From the NCBI RefSeq assembly GCF_003574445.1, contig NZ_KZ984570.1, positions 1 through 64,000 on the forward strand: a DNA stretch of 64,000 bases. Reading direction: 5' to 3'. Made by a program: the position numbers and the translations under genes. The stretch comes from Streptomyces sp. YIM 130001. Its GTDB lineage: Bacteria > Actinomycetota > Actinomycetes > Streptomycetales > Streptomycetaceae. This document shows positions 51,298-61,486 of the stretch, piece after piece (the stretch's first letter is position 1; the number at the start of each line of letters is the position of its first letter). The notes under the pieces are model-generated. The model ran no database searches, was not told the DNA's origin, and saw nothing but the letters and a program-made list of their open reading frames with translations.

Positions 51298-53526
51298 TTG
51301 ACTCGCGCCACCCGGCTGCGGGCGTTCTTCGCCCTGGCCGTGCTCGCCCTGTCCCTGTACGTCACCGTCACCGTGCCCGCTCGCCTCGGCCTCGATCTGC
51401 GCGGCGGCACCCAGATCGTCCTCGAGACACGCGACACCCCCGAGGCCAAGGCCGACGGCGAGGCCACCGACCGCACTCTGGAAGTACTGCGCCGCCGCGT
51501 GGACGCCCTCGGCGTCTCCGAGCCCACCCTCGCCCGTTCCGGCGACAACCGGATCATCGTCGAACTCCCGGGCGTGCAGGACCCGCGGGAGGCCGCCGAG
51601 GTACTCGGCAAGACCGCACAGCTCACCTTCCATCCCGTGCTCGGCGCGGCCGATCCCGCGGACAGGAGCAGCGGCAAGAAGAACGGACTCGTCCTGCCCG
51701 ACGAGCAGAAGCAGCCCCTGCGGCTGGGGCCCTCCGGCCTCGACGGACGGCACGTGGAGAGCGCGGAGGGCCAGATCGACCCGCAGGGCGGAGTCGGCTG
51801 GTTCGTCAACGTCGATCTGCGCGGCCCGGGCGGCGACCGCTGGGCGGACCTCACCGGAAAGGCGGCCTGCGCCCCGAGCGGCGACCCGACCCGACGGGTC
51901 GCGATCGTCCTCGACGACGAGGTGATCTCCTCGCCGCAGGTGGACGGCGGGGTGCGCTGCGGCTCCGGGATCACCGGCGGCTCCACGCGGATCACCGGCA
52001 GCTTCAGTCAGGAGGAGGCCCAGGATCTGGCGCTGCTCATCAACGGCGGGGCGCTGCCCGTGCCGGTGGAGACCGTGGAGCAGCGCACCGTCGGCCCGAC
52101 GCTCGGCGCCGCGGCGATCGAGTCCAGCGCCCAGGCCGCGGTGATCGGCATCGCCCTCACCTCGCTGTTCATCGGGGTGATCTACCGGCTGCTCGGCGCT
52201 CTCGCCGCGCTCGCTCTGGCCTGCTACGGACTGGTGTCGTACGCGGCCCTCGCCGGTCTCGGGGCGACGCTGACACTTCCGGGGCTGGCCGGTTTCGTAC
52301 TGGCCATCGGTATGGCGGTGGACGCGAACGTCCTGGTCTTCGAGCGGGCCAGGGAGGAGTTCACCGGCGGCCGGGCCAGTCTGCGGTCCGCCCTCGCCAA
52401 GGGATTCCGGAACGCCTTCAGCGCGATCGCGGACTCCAACATCACCACCCTGATCGCGGCCGGCCTGCTGTTCTTCCTGGCCTCGGGTCCGGTCCGCGGT
52501 TTCGGCGTCACCCTCGGCATCGGTGTCATCGCCTCGATGTTCAGCGCCCTCGTGATCACCCGGGTGCTCGCCGAGTTCGCGGTGGCCCGGCCCTCGCTTC
52601 GGCGCAGGCCACGGCTGAGCGGGATCGCGGACGCAGGGCGGGTCAGGCAGTGGCTGACCCGGCGTAACCCCGACCTGATGCGGCACGGTCGACGCTGGCT
52701 CGCGCTGTCGGCGGCCGCGCTCGTACTCGCCGTCTCGGGCATCGTGGCCAAGGGCCTGGATTTCGGGGTCGAGTTCACCGGCGGCCGGCTGCTTCAGTAC
52801 TCGACGAGTTCGGCCGTCGACGCGGACCGGGCCCGCGACGCACTCGCGGACGCCGGTTTCCCGCAGGCGGTGGTGCAGACATCGGGTGACGCGGACCTGA
52901 CGGTGCGGACCGGTGAGCTCTCCGACTCCGAGGAACGCAAGGTCACTTCGGCGATCACGGACCTCGGCGGCGACGGCACGGACAAGCTGCGCGACGAACT
53001 GATCGGCCCGAGCCTCGGTGACGAGCTGCGACGTGGCGCGCTGATCGCGCTGGGTGTGGCTCTGGCGGGTCAGCTGCTCTATCTGGCGGTGCGCTTCCGC
53101 TGGTCGTACGCCGCGTCGTCGGTGACGGCCATGGCGCACGACGCGCTGATTCTGGTGGGTGTGTTCGCCTGGCTGGGCAAGCCGATCGACGGGGTGTTCC
53201 TGGCGGCGCTGCTCACGGTGATCGGCTACTCGGTGAACGACTCGGTGGTCGTCTTCGACCGGGTCCGGGAGCTGCGGGCCGCGCGCCGCAAGGAGTCGTT
53301 CAGGTCCGTCGCGAACACGGCGGTGCTGCAGACCGTGCCCCGTACGGTCAACACCGGGATGGGTGCGGTGTTCATCCTGTCCGCGCTCGCGGTGCTGGGC
53401 GGCGACTCGTTGCACGACTTCGCGATCGCCCTGTTGATCGGCATCGTGGTCGGGACGTACTCGTCGATGTTCACGGCGGCGCCGCTGGCCGTCGAGTTGG
53501 AGTCGCGCGGCGGGCGGCGCGGCTGA
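51298..53526 (+). CDS. secDF: fused protein translocase subunit SecDF
   Basis: A 742-residue RND-type fusion of SecD and SecF, which uses the proton gradient to pull secreted proteins out of the SecYEG channel. SecD half: first membrane helix (residues 7-24), RLGLDLRGGTQIVLE, P1 domain with RRVDALGVSEPT and IIVELPGV, then helices with LAIGMAVDANVLVFERAREEF. SecF half from about residue 460: FGVEFTGGRLLQY and LTVIGYSVNDSVVVFDRVRE. The start is TTG at 51298 with GGGAGG 7 bases upstream. Streptomyces usually also has separate secD and secF beside yajC, so this is a second, fused copy. Confidence 0.93.
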   Translation: MTRATRLRAFFALAVLALSLYVTVTVPARLGLDLRGGTQIVLETRDTPEAKADGEATDRTLEVLRRRVDALGVSEPTLARSGDNRIIVELPGVQDPREAAEVLGKTAQLTFHPVLGAADPADRSSGKKNGLVLPDEQKQPLRLGPSGLDGRHVESAEGQIDPQGGVGWFVNVDLRGPGGDRWADLTGKAACAPSGDPTRRVAIVLDDEVISSPQVDGGVRCGSGITGGSTRITGSFSQEEAQDLALLINGGALPVPVETVEQRTVGPTLGAAAIESSAQAAVIGIALTSLFIGVIYRLLGALAALALACYGLVSYAALAGLGATLTLPGLAGFVLAIGMAVDANVLVFERAREEFTGGRASLRSALAKGFRNAFSAIADSNITTLIAAGLLFFLASGPVRGFGVTLGIGVIASMFSALVITRVLAEFAVARPSLRRRPRLSGIADAGRVRQWLTRRNPDLMRHGRRWLALSAAALVLAVSGIVAKGLDFGVEFTGGRLLQYSTSSAVDADRARDALADAGFPQAVVQTSGDADLTVRTGELSDSEERKVTSAITDLGGDGTDKLRDELIGPSLGDELRRGALIALGVALAGQLLYLAVRFRWSYAASSVTAMAHDALILVGVFAWLGKPIDGVFLAALLTVIGYSVNDSVVVFDRVRELRAARRKESFRSVANTAVLQTVPRTVNTGMGAVFILSALAVLGGDSLHDFAIALLIGIVVGTYSSMFTAAPLAVELESRGGRRG

Positions 53527-53558
53527 CGCGAATTGCCCGGAGGGGCGGTTGCCGGTGG

Positions 53559-54353
53559 TCAGGAACGGCGGCGCGGTTTCCCGCGTCGCGCGGCCCCGGG
53601 CTTCGCTCCTCGGTTCGCGGTGCGGCCGGTGGGACCGCCGCCCGTACCGCGGCCCGCGGACCGGCCGCCGGCCTTGTCGGTACGGCTCTTGCCGGCCGCG
53701 GACGCCCGGCCGGTGGAGGCCTTGGTGTCGTTCTTCTCCCGGGCGCGTCCGCGCGTGCTGTTCACCGTCCGGCCGCGGACGATGCCGATGAGGTCCTCCA
53801 CCTGCTCGTTCGCGCTGTCCTTCGGCCACGAAAGGGCCACTTGCGAGGTGGGGGCGTCGGTGACCGCGCGGTAGGTGAGGTCCTTGCGGTGGTGCAGCCG
53901 GGCGAGCGACTGGGGCACCACGAGCAGACCGATTCCGGCGGCGACCAGGTCGATCGCGTCGCCGGTGGTGGCGGGCCGCTCGAAGGCCGGCTCCCCCGGC
54001 GGGCGCTCCCAGTCGAGTGTGTCGTCGAGCGGGTGCAGCAGGACGTCCTCGGCGAGGTCGGCGCAGTTCACCTCGTCGGCAGCGGTCACCAGATGATCCT
54101 TGGGGACGACCACCACCGTCGTCTCGGTGTACAGCGGGATGGCGTGCAGCAGCGCCGTGTCGACCGGCAGGCGCAGCAGCCCGGCGTCGGCCTCCCCCTC
54201 CAGGAGTGCGTCCGGCGCGTGCTCCGCGGTCACCGGATCCAGGACCAGCTCCACGCGGGGCAGCCGCTCCCGCCAGAGCCGCGCCCACTTGCCGGGGGTC
54301 GCGCCCGGGACGTAAGCGAGCCGGAAGGGAGGAGGTACTGCGGCGCCTGTCAC
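53559..54353 (-). CDS. LysR-type substrate-binding domain protein without DNA-binding domain
   Basis: A 264-residue protein that aligns with the effector-binding half of LysR regulators: FRLAYVPGATPGKWARLWRERLPRVELVLDPV, EGEADAGLLRLPV, TETTVVVVPKDHLVTAADEV, IDLVAAGIGLLVVPQSLARLHHR. The N-terminal winged helix-turn-helix is absent; the frame starts directly with the ligand domain. After about residue 195 there is a 70-residue tail rich in arginine, lysine, glycine and serine, probably disordered and able to bind nucleic acid. It is divergent from a DUF5997 gene 57 bases away, a pairing common in Streptomyces. Confidence 0.85.
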   Translation of the reverse strand: MTGAAVPPPFRLAYVPGATPGKWARLWRERLPRVELVLDPVTAEHAPDALLEGEADAGLLRLPVDTALLHAIPLYTETTVVVVPKDHLVTAADEVNCADLAEDVLLHPLDDTLDWERPPGEPAFERPATTGDAIDLVAAGIGLLVVPQSLARLHHRKDLTYRAVTDAPTSQVALSWPKDSANEQVEDLIGIVRGRTVNSTRGRAREKNDTKASTGRASAAGKSRTDKAGGRSAGRGTGGGPTGRTANRGAKPGAARRGKPRRRS

Positions 54354-54410
54354 CTCGCCAGGTTACCGGCCGTGGTCAGGGGCATCCCACCGGATCGTTA
54401 CCCTGGGGGC

Positions 54411-54812
54411 ATGACGTCGCACCAGACCACCCAGGCCATGAAGCCCGCAACCGCGGCGAAGAAGCTGGGTGTGTACCTCCAGGCCACGCCCGCCGAGTTC
54501 CAGCAGGGCGAGGTCTCGCGCGGCGAGCTGAACGCCCTGCAGACCGACCCGCCGGAGTGGCTGCGCGAACTGCGCCGCACCGGCCCGCATCCGCGGCCCG
54601 TCGTCGCCGCCAAGCTCGGCGTCTCCATCGCCGGTCTGGCCCGCGGCGGTGTCACCGAGGCCCTGACCACCGAGCAGATCGACGCGCTCAAGGCGGAGAA
54701 TCCGGCCTGGCTGCGGCGCGAGCGCTCCACGCAGGCGGACGTCCGCAAGGAGACGGCGCGCCTCAAGGAGAAGAAGGCGCAGCAGCAGTCCGGCGACGAC
54801 GCCCGTTCCTGA
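54411..54812 (+). CDS. DUF5997 family protein
   Basis: A 133-residue protein matching DUF5997. Seen are AMKPATAAKKLGVYLQATPAEFQ, GEVSRGELNALQTDPPEWLRELRRTGPHPRPVVAAKLGVSIAGLARGG, and TEALTTEQIDALKAENPAWL, followed by a charged helical tail (RKETARLKEKKAQQQ). The second block looks like a helix-turn-helix or SAP-type fold, but this is only an impression. It is divergent from the LysR-like protein, which lacks a DNA-binding domain; the two may work together. The stop is 3 bases from the convergent MarR gene. Confidence 0.87.
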   Translation: MTSHQTTQAMKPATAAKKLGVYLQATPAEFQQGEVSRGELNALQTDPPEWLRELRRTGPHPRPVVAAKLGVSIAGLARGGVTEALTTEQIDALKAENPAWLRRERSTQADVRKETARLKEKKAQQQSGDDARS

Positions 54813-54815
54813 CAC

Positions 54816-55328
54816 TCACGCGTTGCCCGGCCGTACCGTCCGGTTGTCCCGCGCCCCGGCGGATCCGTCCGTATCGGGGCGCGGCCACGGTGCACCCTCC
54901 AGGCGCTCGATGTCCCCGTTGAACCGCCTCAGATACGCGGCGAACTCGGCCACTTCCGCGGCCGTCCAGTCGGCGAGCACCTTCTCCAGTCCGTAGATGT
55001 GGTGGGCCCGGTCGGCGTCGAGCCGGCGCCGGCCCTCCTCGGTGATGGTGAACTTCCGGGCGATCCCGCCCTCCGGATCGGGGATGCGCTCGACCACTCC
55101 AGACCGCAGCATGGCCGCGGTCTGCCGGTTCAGGGTGGATGCGTCCAGCCGGAACGCGGCACTCAACTCGCTGATGGACATGGGCCCTTGCACGTCGATG
55201 CGGTTCAGCAGCACGTAGGCGCTGCGGTCGAGACGCACGTCGTCGTTGCGGGTCCGCGAGCTCGCCAGATGCGAGTGCCGCCCGACCAGCATGGTCTCGA
55301 ATTCGATCAGGTGCGTGGGCTTGTCCAT
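54816..55328 (-). CDS. MarR family transcriptional regulator
   Basis: A 170-residue winged-helix repressor. The DNA-binding region is LDRSAYVLLNRIDVQGPMSISELSAAFRLDASTLNRQTAAMLRSGVVERI, then the wing DPEGGIARKFTITEEGRRRLD. The ATG at 55328 has GGGAAG 9 bases upstream; an ATG at 55337 is less likely. It is divergent from an MFS drug transporter, and three adjacent palindromes lie between them, so it very probably represses itself and the transporter until a ligand binds. This is the classic MarR/MFS arrangement. Confidence 0.92.
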   Translation of the reverse strand: MDKPTHLIEFETMLVGRHSHLASSRTRNDDVRLDRSAYVLLNRIDVQGPMSISELSAAFRLDASTLNRQTAAMLRSGVVERIPDPEGGIARKFTITEEGRRRLDADRAHHIYGLEKVLADWTAAEVAEFAAYLRRFNGDIERLEGAPWPRPDTDGSAGARDNRTVRPGNA

Positions 55329-55401
55329 GTCGACCATCTTCCCAATCCCGTCGAGCGGCCCGGACGGCACCACTCCACGTCTCCACTCCCCACCCGCAAT
55401 A

Positions 55402-55457
55402 TGCAGAATACATATGGCATGTACTCTGCACACGATGTGCACTATGCAACCATGCAT
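55402..55457. promoter_or_regulatory. cluster of palindromes between marR and the MFS gene
   Basis: Three inverted repeats in 56 bases: TGCAGAATACAT/ATGTACTCTGCA (55402-55430, 12-base arms with one mismatch, 5-base spacer), TGCACA/TGTGCA (55427-55441), and ATGCA/TGCAT (55444-55457). The patch is far more AT-rich than its surroundings and lies between divergent starts, as expected for MarR operators. Confidence 0.75.
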
Positions 55458-55505
55458 ACGGCCGGATCGGCTGTGCACCCATGACGGAGTCGCAGGGAGA
55501 AGCAT

Positions 55506-56951
55506 GTGAACGGTTCCAAGTCCGACGTACGCCCCCACGGGGTGGTCGTCGTCCTCGCCTTCGCGGGCATCGTGGCCGCGGTCATGCAGACCCTGGTGGT
55601 GCCGCTGATCGGCGATCTGCCACGCCTCCTGGACACCTCCGCCTCGAACGCCTCCTGGGTGGTCACCGCCACATTGCTCTCCGCGGCCGTGGCCACGCCC
55701 GTCGCCGGCCGGCTCGGTGACATGTACGGCAAGCGCCGCATGCTGTTCGCCTCCGTGGTCCCACTGGTCGCCGGTTCGGTGGTGTGCGCGCTGTCGTCGT
55801 CGGTGGTTCCGATGATCGCCGGACGTGGTCTGCAGGGGCTCGGCATGGGCGTCGTGCCCCTGGGCGTGAGTCTGCTGCGGGACGTCACGCCGCCCGAGCG
55901 CCTCGGCTCCGCCATCGCCGTGATGAGTGCCTCGATGGGCGTCGGCGGCGCGCTCGGCCTGCCGTTCGCGGCCGCTGTCGCGGAGAACACCAACTGGCGC
56001 GTGCTGTTCTGGGTCACCGCAGCGCTCAGCGCGATCGTCGGTGTACTGATCCGGATGCTGGTCCCGGCCGGTCGGCCCGGCACCGGCTCGCGCCGCTTCG
56101 ACGTTCCCGGGGCGATAGGCCTCGGCGCCGGACTGGTGTCGCTGCTGCTCGCCGTGTCCAAGGGCTCGGACTGGGGCTGGACGAGCGGGACGACGCTGGG
56201 CCTGTTCACGGCCGCCGTCGTCGTCCTCCTGGTGTGGGCCCGGTGGGAACTGCGCACTCCGGAGCCGCTGGTGGACCTGCGGGTCACCGCCCGGCCGCAG
56301 ATCCTGATGACGAACCTCGCCTCGATCCTGGTCGGCTTCGCGATGTACGCGCAGTCCCTGGTGGTCCCCCAGCTGCTCCAGCTGCCCGAGGAGACGGGCT
56401 ACGGGCTCGGGCAGTCGATGCTCGCGATGGGCCTGTGGATGGCGCCCGGCGGACTGATGATGATGGCACTGTCCCCGCTCGGCGCGAAGCTCTCCGCTGC
56501 CCGCGGGCCCAAGATCACGCTCGGCGTCGGCAGCCTGGTCATCGCGGTCGGTTACGGCGCCTCGATGCTCCTGATGGGCTCCACTGCCGGCCTGCTCGTC
56601 GTGACCATCATCTGCAGTGCGGGCGTGGGTCTGGCGTACGGGGCGATGCCCGCGCTCATCATGGGCGGCGTACCCCAGGAGGAGACGGCCTCGGCCAACA
56701 GCTTCAACACCCTGATGCGTTCCATCGGCAGCTCCGTGGCGGCCGCGGTGATCGGTGTGGTCCTCGCCCAGCTGACGACCGACTTCGGCGGGCATCTGCT
56801 GCCGTCCCAGGGCGGCTTCCGTGCCGCGATGCTGATCGGCTGCGCGGTGGGGCTGCTGGCCTCGGTCGTCGCGTTCCTCATCCCGGTACGGCCGGTGGCC
56901 GCCGAGGAGCCGGAGGAGGCCGCTCCGGCGGCGTCCGCCACCTCGGCCTGA
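55506..56951 (+). CDS. MFS transporter (DHA2-like drug efflux)
   Basis: A 481-residue major facilitator with 14 predicted membrane segments. The first segment begins VVVVLAFAGIVAAVMQTLVVPLIGDLP; the loop motif A is GRLGDMYGKRRMLFAS; motif C-like GVGGALGLPFAAAVAENTNWRVLFW marks the drug/H+ antiporter group. The last residues are alanine and glutamate rich. GTG at 55506 has AGGGAGAAG upstream. It is divergent from a MarR regulator with shared operators, so it is probably induced by a toxic small molecule and exports it. Confidence 0.92.
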   Translation: MNGSKSDVRPHGVVVVLAFAGIVAAVMQTLVVPLIGDLPRLLDTSASNASWVVTATLLSAAVATPVAGRLGDMYGKRRMLFASVVPLVAGSVVCALSSSVVPMIAGRGLQGLGMGVVPLGVSLLRDVTPPERLGSAIAVMSASMGVGGALGLPFAAAVAENTNWRVLFWVTAALSAIVGVLIRMLVPAGRPGTGSRRFDVPGAIGLGAGLVSLLLAVSKGSDWGWTSGTTLGLFTAAVVVLLVWARWELRTPEPLVDLRVTARPQILMTNLASILVGFAMYAQSLVVPQLLQLPEETGYGLGQSMLAMGLWMAPGGLMMMALSPLGAKLSAARGPKITLGVGSLVIAVGYGASMLLMGSTAGLLVVTIICSAGVGLAYGAMPALIMGGVPQEETASANSFNTLMRSIGSSVAAAVIGVVLAQLTTDFGGHLLPSQGGFRAAMLIGCAVGLLASVVAFLIPVRPVAAEEPEEAAPAASATSA

Positions 56952-56963
56952 CGACGGTGGGCC

Positions 56964-56991
56964 GGGTGGTCCGGCACGGGCCGGACCACCC
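56964..56991. terminator. hairpin terminator
   Basis: A perfect 11-base repeat (GGGTGGTCCGG, 6-base loop) between the convergent MFS and katG genes. Confidence 0.85.
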
Positions 56992-57002
56992 ACCCCGTCC
57001 GG

Positions 57003-59234
<2,232 letters not shown>

Positions 59235-59389
59235 TGGGTATCCCTCGGGACTGTACGGATCACACTCTGTGTCTCACGCTGTTCTTCAATTGCGGTGCGT
59301 GGACCGGTGGAACACCGGGGCTTCGGCCCGAGCGGGTGGCCGGGCGCCGGTCGCTCCGCCTCATCGGCCCTTGGCTGCCGCTGGCGCCG

Positions 59390-59417
59390 ATCCTACGATG
59401 GACGAAGTCCAAGTCAA
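59390..59417 (-). promoter_or_regulatory. katG promoter with internal palindrome
   Basis: On the minus strand TTGACT (59412-59417) and TAGGAT (59390-59395) are spaced by 16 bases. The spacer contains the inverted repeat GGAC-TTC-GTCC (plus-strand 59400-59410), a likely site for the divergent Fur-family regulator. Confidence 0.7.
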
Positions 59418-59491
59418 TAAGACGCACAGACCGAGACAGACTGTCCGACAAAGCTTCGTTCCAAGGACGAGGCACAGTAAGGCTGGTAGTC

Positions 59492-59908
59492 ATGAGCGAC
59501 CTGCTGGAACGGCTTCGCGGGCGCGGCTGGCGGGTGACCGCCCAGCGGCGCGTGGTCGCCGAGGTGTTGGACGGCGACCACGTCCATCTGACCGCGGACG
59601 AGGTGCTCGAGCGCGCCACGGCCAGACTGCCGGAGATCTCGCGCGCCACGGTCTACAACACCCTGGGCGAACTGGTCTCGCTCGGCGAGGTCGTCGAGGT
59701 GGCGACGGACGGGCGGGCCAAGCGCTACGACCCGAACGCGCACCGGCCGCACCAGCATCTGGTGTGCTCGGGCTGCGGGATCATCCGCGACGTGCACCCG
59801 GCCGGAGACCCGCTCGCCGATCTGCCGGACGCGGAGCGCTTCGGGTTCGCGGTGTCGGCGGCCGAGGTCACCTACCGGGGCATCTGCCCCGACTGCGCCC
59901 GCACTTGA
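59492..59908 (+). CDS. Fur family transcriptional regulator (peroxide-sensing CatR/FurS type)
   Basis: A 138-residue Fur-fold repressor. The winged helix is RGWRVTAQRRVVAEVLDGDHVHLTADEVLERATARLPEISRATVYNTLGELVSLGEVVEV, and the dimer domain has the structural zinc cysteines CSGCG and CPDC near the C-terminus and the regulatory metal ligands in RPHQHLVC. It lies divergent to katG, the classic target of FurA/CatR/FurS in Streptomyces, which release DNA when oxidised. The ATG at 59492 has AAGG upstream. The katG promoter lies in the shared 257-base gap. Confidence 0.9.
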   Translation: MSDLLERLRGRGWRVTAQRRVVAEVLDGDHVHLTADEVLERATARLPEISRATVYNTLGELVSLGEVVEVATDGRAKRYDPNAHRPHQHLVCSGCGIIRDVHPAGDPLADLPDAERFGFAVSAAEVTYRGICPDCART

Positions 59909-59979
59909 GCCTTCCGTTCGCTGTCCGTCCATGGCGGCTCAAGCCCTTCCGCTCCCTGTCCGCCTACGACGAGGTCCGT

Positions 59980-60756
59980 CTACGACGAGTTCTTTCTGAC
60001 GCTCCAGCCGCCGTCCACGACCAGCGAGGCTCCGGTCACGTACGAGGCGTCGGGTCCTGCCAGGAAGGTGATGGCCGCCGCGACCTCATCGGGACGGCCC
60101 AGACGACCGGCCGCGGTCTCCCGTGCCGTGGCCTCCCGGTCGGCCTCGCCGATGTCGTCCCAGGCCCGGGTGAGCACCGGTCCCGGGAGCACCGTGTTGA
60201 CCCTGACCCGGCCGCCGTACTCGACGGCCAACTGCCGGGCGAGACCGGTGAGTCCGGCCTTGGCGGCAGCGTAGGCCGGGCGGCCGGGCAGGCCGAACAG
60301 GGCATGCACCGAGGAAACCAGGACGACGCTGCCTCCGGTCGCGATCAGATCGTCCAGACAGGCCCGCACGCCGAGGAACGATCCGGTGAGGCTGACCGAC
60401 AGCTGCCGCTCCCACTCGGCCGGGCTGGTGGCGTGGGCGGGCGCGACACGTACCGCGTAGGCGTTGGACACCAGCGCGTGCACCGGACCGAACGCCTCCC
60501 CGACCGCTGCGACCGCCGCGGTCCAGGAGTGCTCGTCGGCGACATCGAGGTGCTGGAACACCGCGCTGCCGCCCGCCTCGCGGATCCTGGCGGCGACCGA
60601 CACCCCGGCCTCCTCGTCGATGTCGGCGACGACCACCTGCGCCCCCTCGGCCGCGAGCCGTTCGGCCGTGGCGGCGCCGATGCCGGAGGCGGCGCCGGTG
60701 ACGAGGGCGCAGCGCCCCGCGAGACGATCCGTGCTCGGTGCGGTGACGGATTCCAC
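59980..60756 (-). CDS. SDR family oxidoreductase
   Basis: A 258-residue classical short-chain dehydrogenase. Cofactor turn TGAASGIGAATA at residues 20-31, acidic ADIDEEAG (favouring NAD), LVSNAYA as the NNAG-equivalent, SVVLVSSVHALFG with the catalytic serine, and YAAAKAGLTGL as YxxxK. The C-terminus PDASYVTGASLVVDGGWS is typical. GTG at 60756 has AAGGAG 5 bases upstream. It follows the GlcG/HbpS-like gene by 65 bases on the same strand and may be co-transcribed. The substrate is unknown. Confidence 0.92.
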   Translation of the reverse strand: MESVTAPSTDRLAGRCALVTGAASGIGAATAERLAAEGAQVVVADIDEEAGVSVAARIREAGGSAVFQHLDVADEHSWTAAVAAVGEAFGPVHALVSNAYAVRVAPAHATSPAEWERQLSVSLTGSFLGVRACLDDLIATGGSVVLVSSVHALFGLPGRPAYAAAKAGLTGLARQLAVEYGGRVRVNTVLPGPVLTRAWDDIGEADREATARETAAGRLGRPDEVAAAITFLAGPDASYVTGASLVVDGGWSVRKNSS

Positions 60757-60821
60757 GGCGGCTCCTTCGCGGCGACGGGCGACTGGGGCGCCACCTTAGC
60801 CAGAGCCGCGGGCGCCTCGCG

Positions 60822-61277
60822 TCAGGCCGCCTTCTCCTCCTCGTCCTCCGCCCCGGTCTCCGGGACGAGGCCCGCCGCCCTGATGCCCGCGACCGCCGCC
60901 CGTTCGTCGTTCAGCGAGGTGTCGCCGGTCGCGCCCACGGCTCCGAGCAGCCACCCGTGCGCGTCCCGTACGAAGACTCCGCCCGGTACGGGCAGGACCC
61001 GGCCACCGGCGAGCGCCGTCACCGAGGTGAAGAAGTCCGGTGCCGCGGCGGCCCGTCGGCCGATCTCGCGGTTGTCGATGCCGAGTCCGAGGACGCCCCA
61101 CGCCTTCGCGATGGCGATGTCCGGGCGCAGCAGGCCCGCGCCGTCCTCCCGCGCCAGCGCGACGGGAACGCCTCCGGTGTCGAGGACGGCGAGGGTGAGC
61201 GGCTCGAGATGGTGGGCGCGCGCGAAGTCGATTCCGGCCTGCACGATGCGGTTCGCCTGGGCCAGGGTGATGCTCAT
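60822..61277 (-). CDS. GlcG/HbpS family haem-binding-like protein
   Basis: A 151-residue protein of the GlcG/HbpS family (PF03928). The signature is ITLAQANRIVQAGIDFARAHHLEPLTLAVLDTGGVPVALAREDGA, with DNREIGRRAAAAPDFFTSVTALAGGRVLPVPGGVFV and GWLLGAVGATGDTSLNDERAAVAGIRAAGL. HbpS of S. reticuli binds haem outside the cell and modulates the SenS kinase, but this one has no signal peptide. GGAAGGAA lies before the ATG. A small upstream reading frame overlaps its start codon. Roles suggested for the family include haem storage and isomerase-like activity; none is proven here. Confidence 0.88.
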   Translation of the reverse strand: MSITLAQANRIVQAGIDFARAHHLEPLTLAVLDTGGVPVALAREDGAGLLRPDIAIAKAWGVLGLGIDNREIGRRAAAAPDFFTSVTALAGGRVLPVPGGVFVRDAHGWLLGAVGATGDTSLNDERAAVAGIRAAGLVPETGAEDEEEKAA

Positions 61278-61438
61278 GTCGGGTTCCTTCCGCTGGATCT
61301 GTGGCTCGATGGATCGAGTCCGGAGATGGCGCCACCGATGACGGCGACCCGGCCCGAGGGTTCGGGCCGGGCCTCCTTCAGGTCCGCCGGGAAGCGGAAG
61401 GGCTCGTCGAGCGGACAGCTCACCTCACTGGGAGACAT
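61274..61438 (-). CDS. small reading frame overlapping the GlcG-like gene (possible gene remnant)
   Basis: A 54-residue frame, ATG at 61438, whose TGA overlaps the ATG of the next gene (ATGA). It reads MSPSEVSCPLDEPFRFPADL, then GRVAVIGGAISGL, which resembles the start of a dinucleotide-binding flavoprotein (GxGxxG with an alanine in the second glycine-equivalent position), but stops soon after. No ribosome site is seen; TAGCGT at 61446-61451 could be a -10 for a leaderless transcript. It may be the residue of a decayed flavoprotein gene, a coupling leader peptide, or chance. Confidence 0.35.
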   Translation of the reverse strand: MSPSEVSCPLDEPFRFPADLKEARPEPSGRVAVIGGAISGLDPSSHRSSGRNPT

Positions 61439-61486
61439 GTTCGAAACGCTAGTGAGCGGCCACCGGTCGATGGTGTAGCGGACGTT

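Noticed and set aside
50563..54288. A long minus-strand open frame opposite secDF
   Set aside because: Low-complexity arginine, glycine and glutamine composition; secDF on the plus strand is unambiguous.
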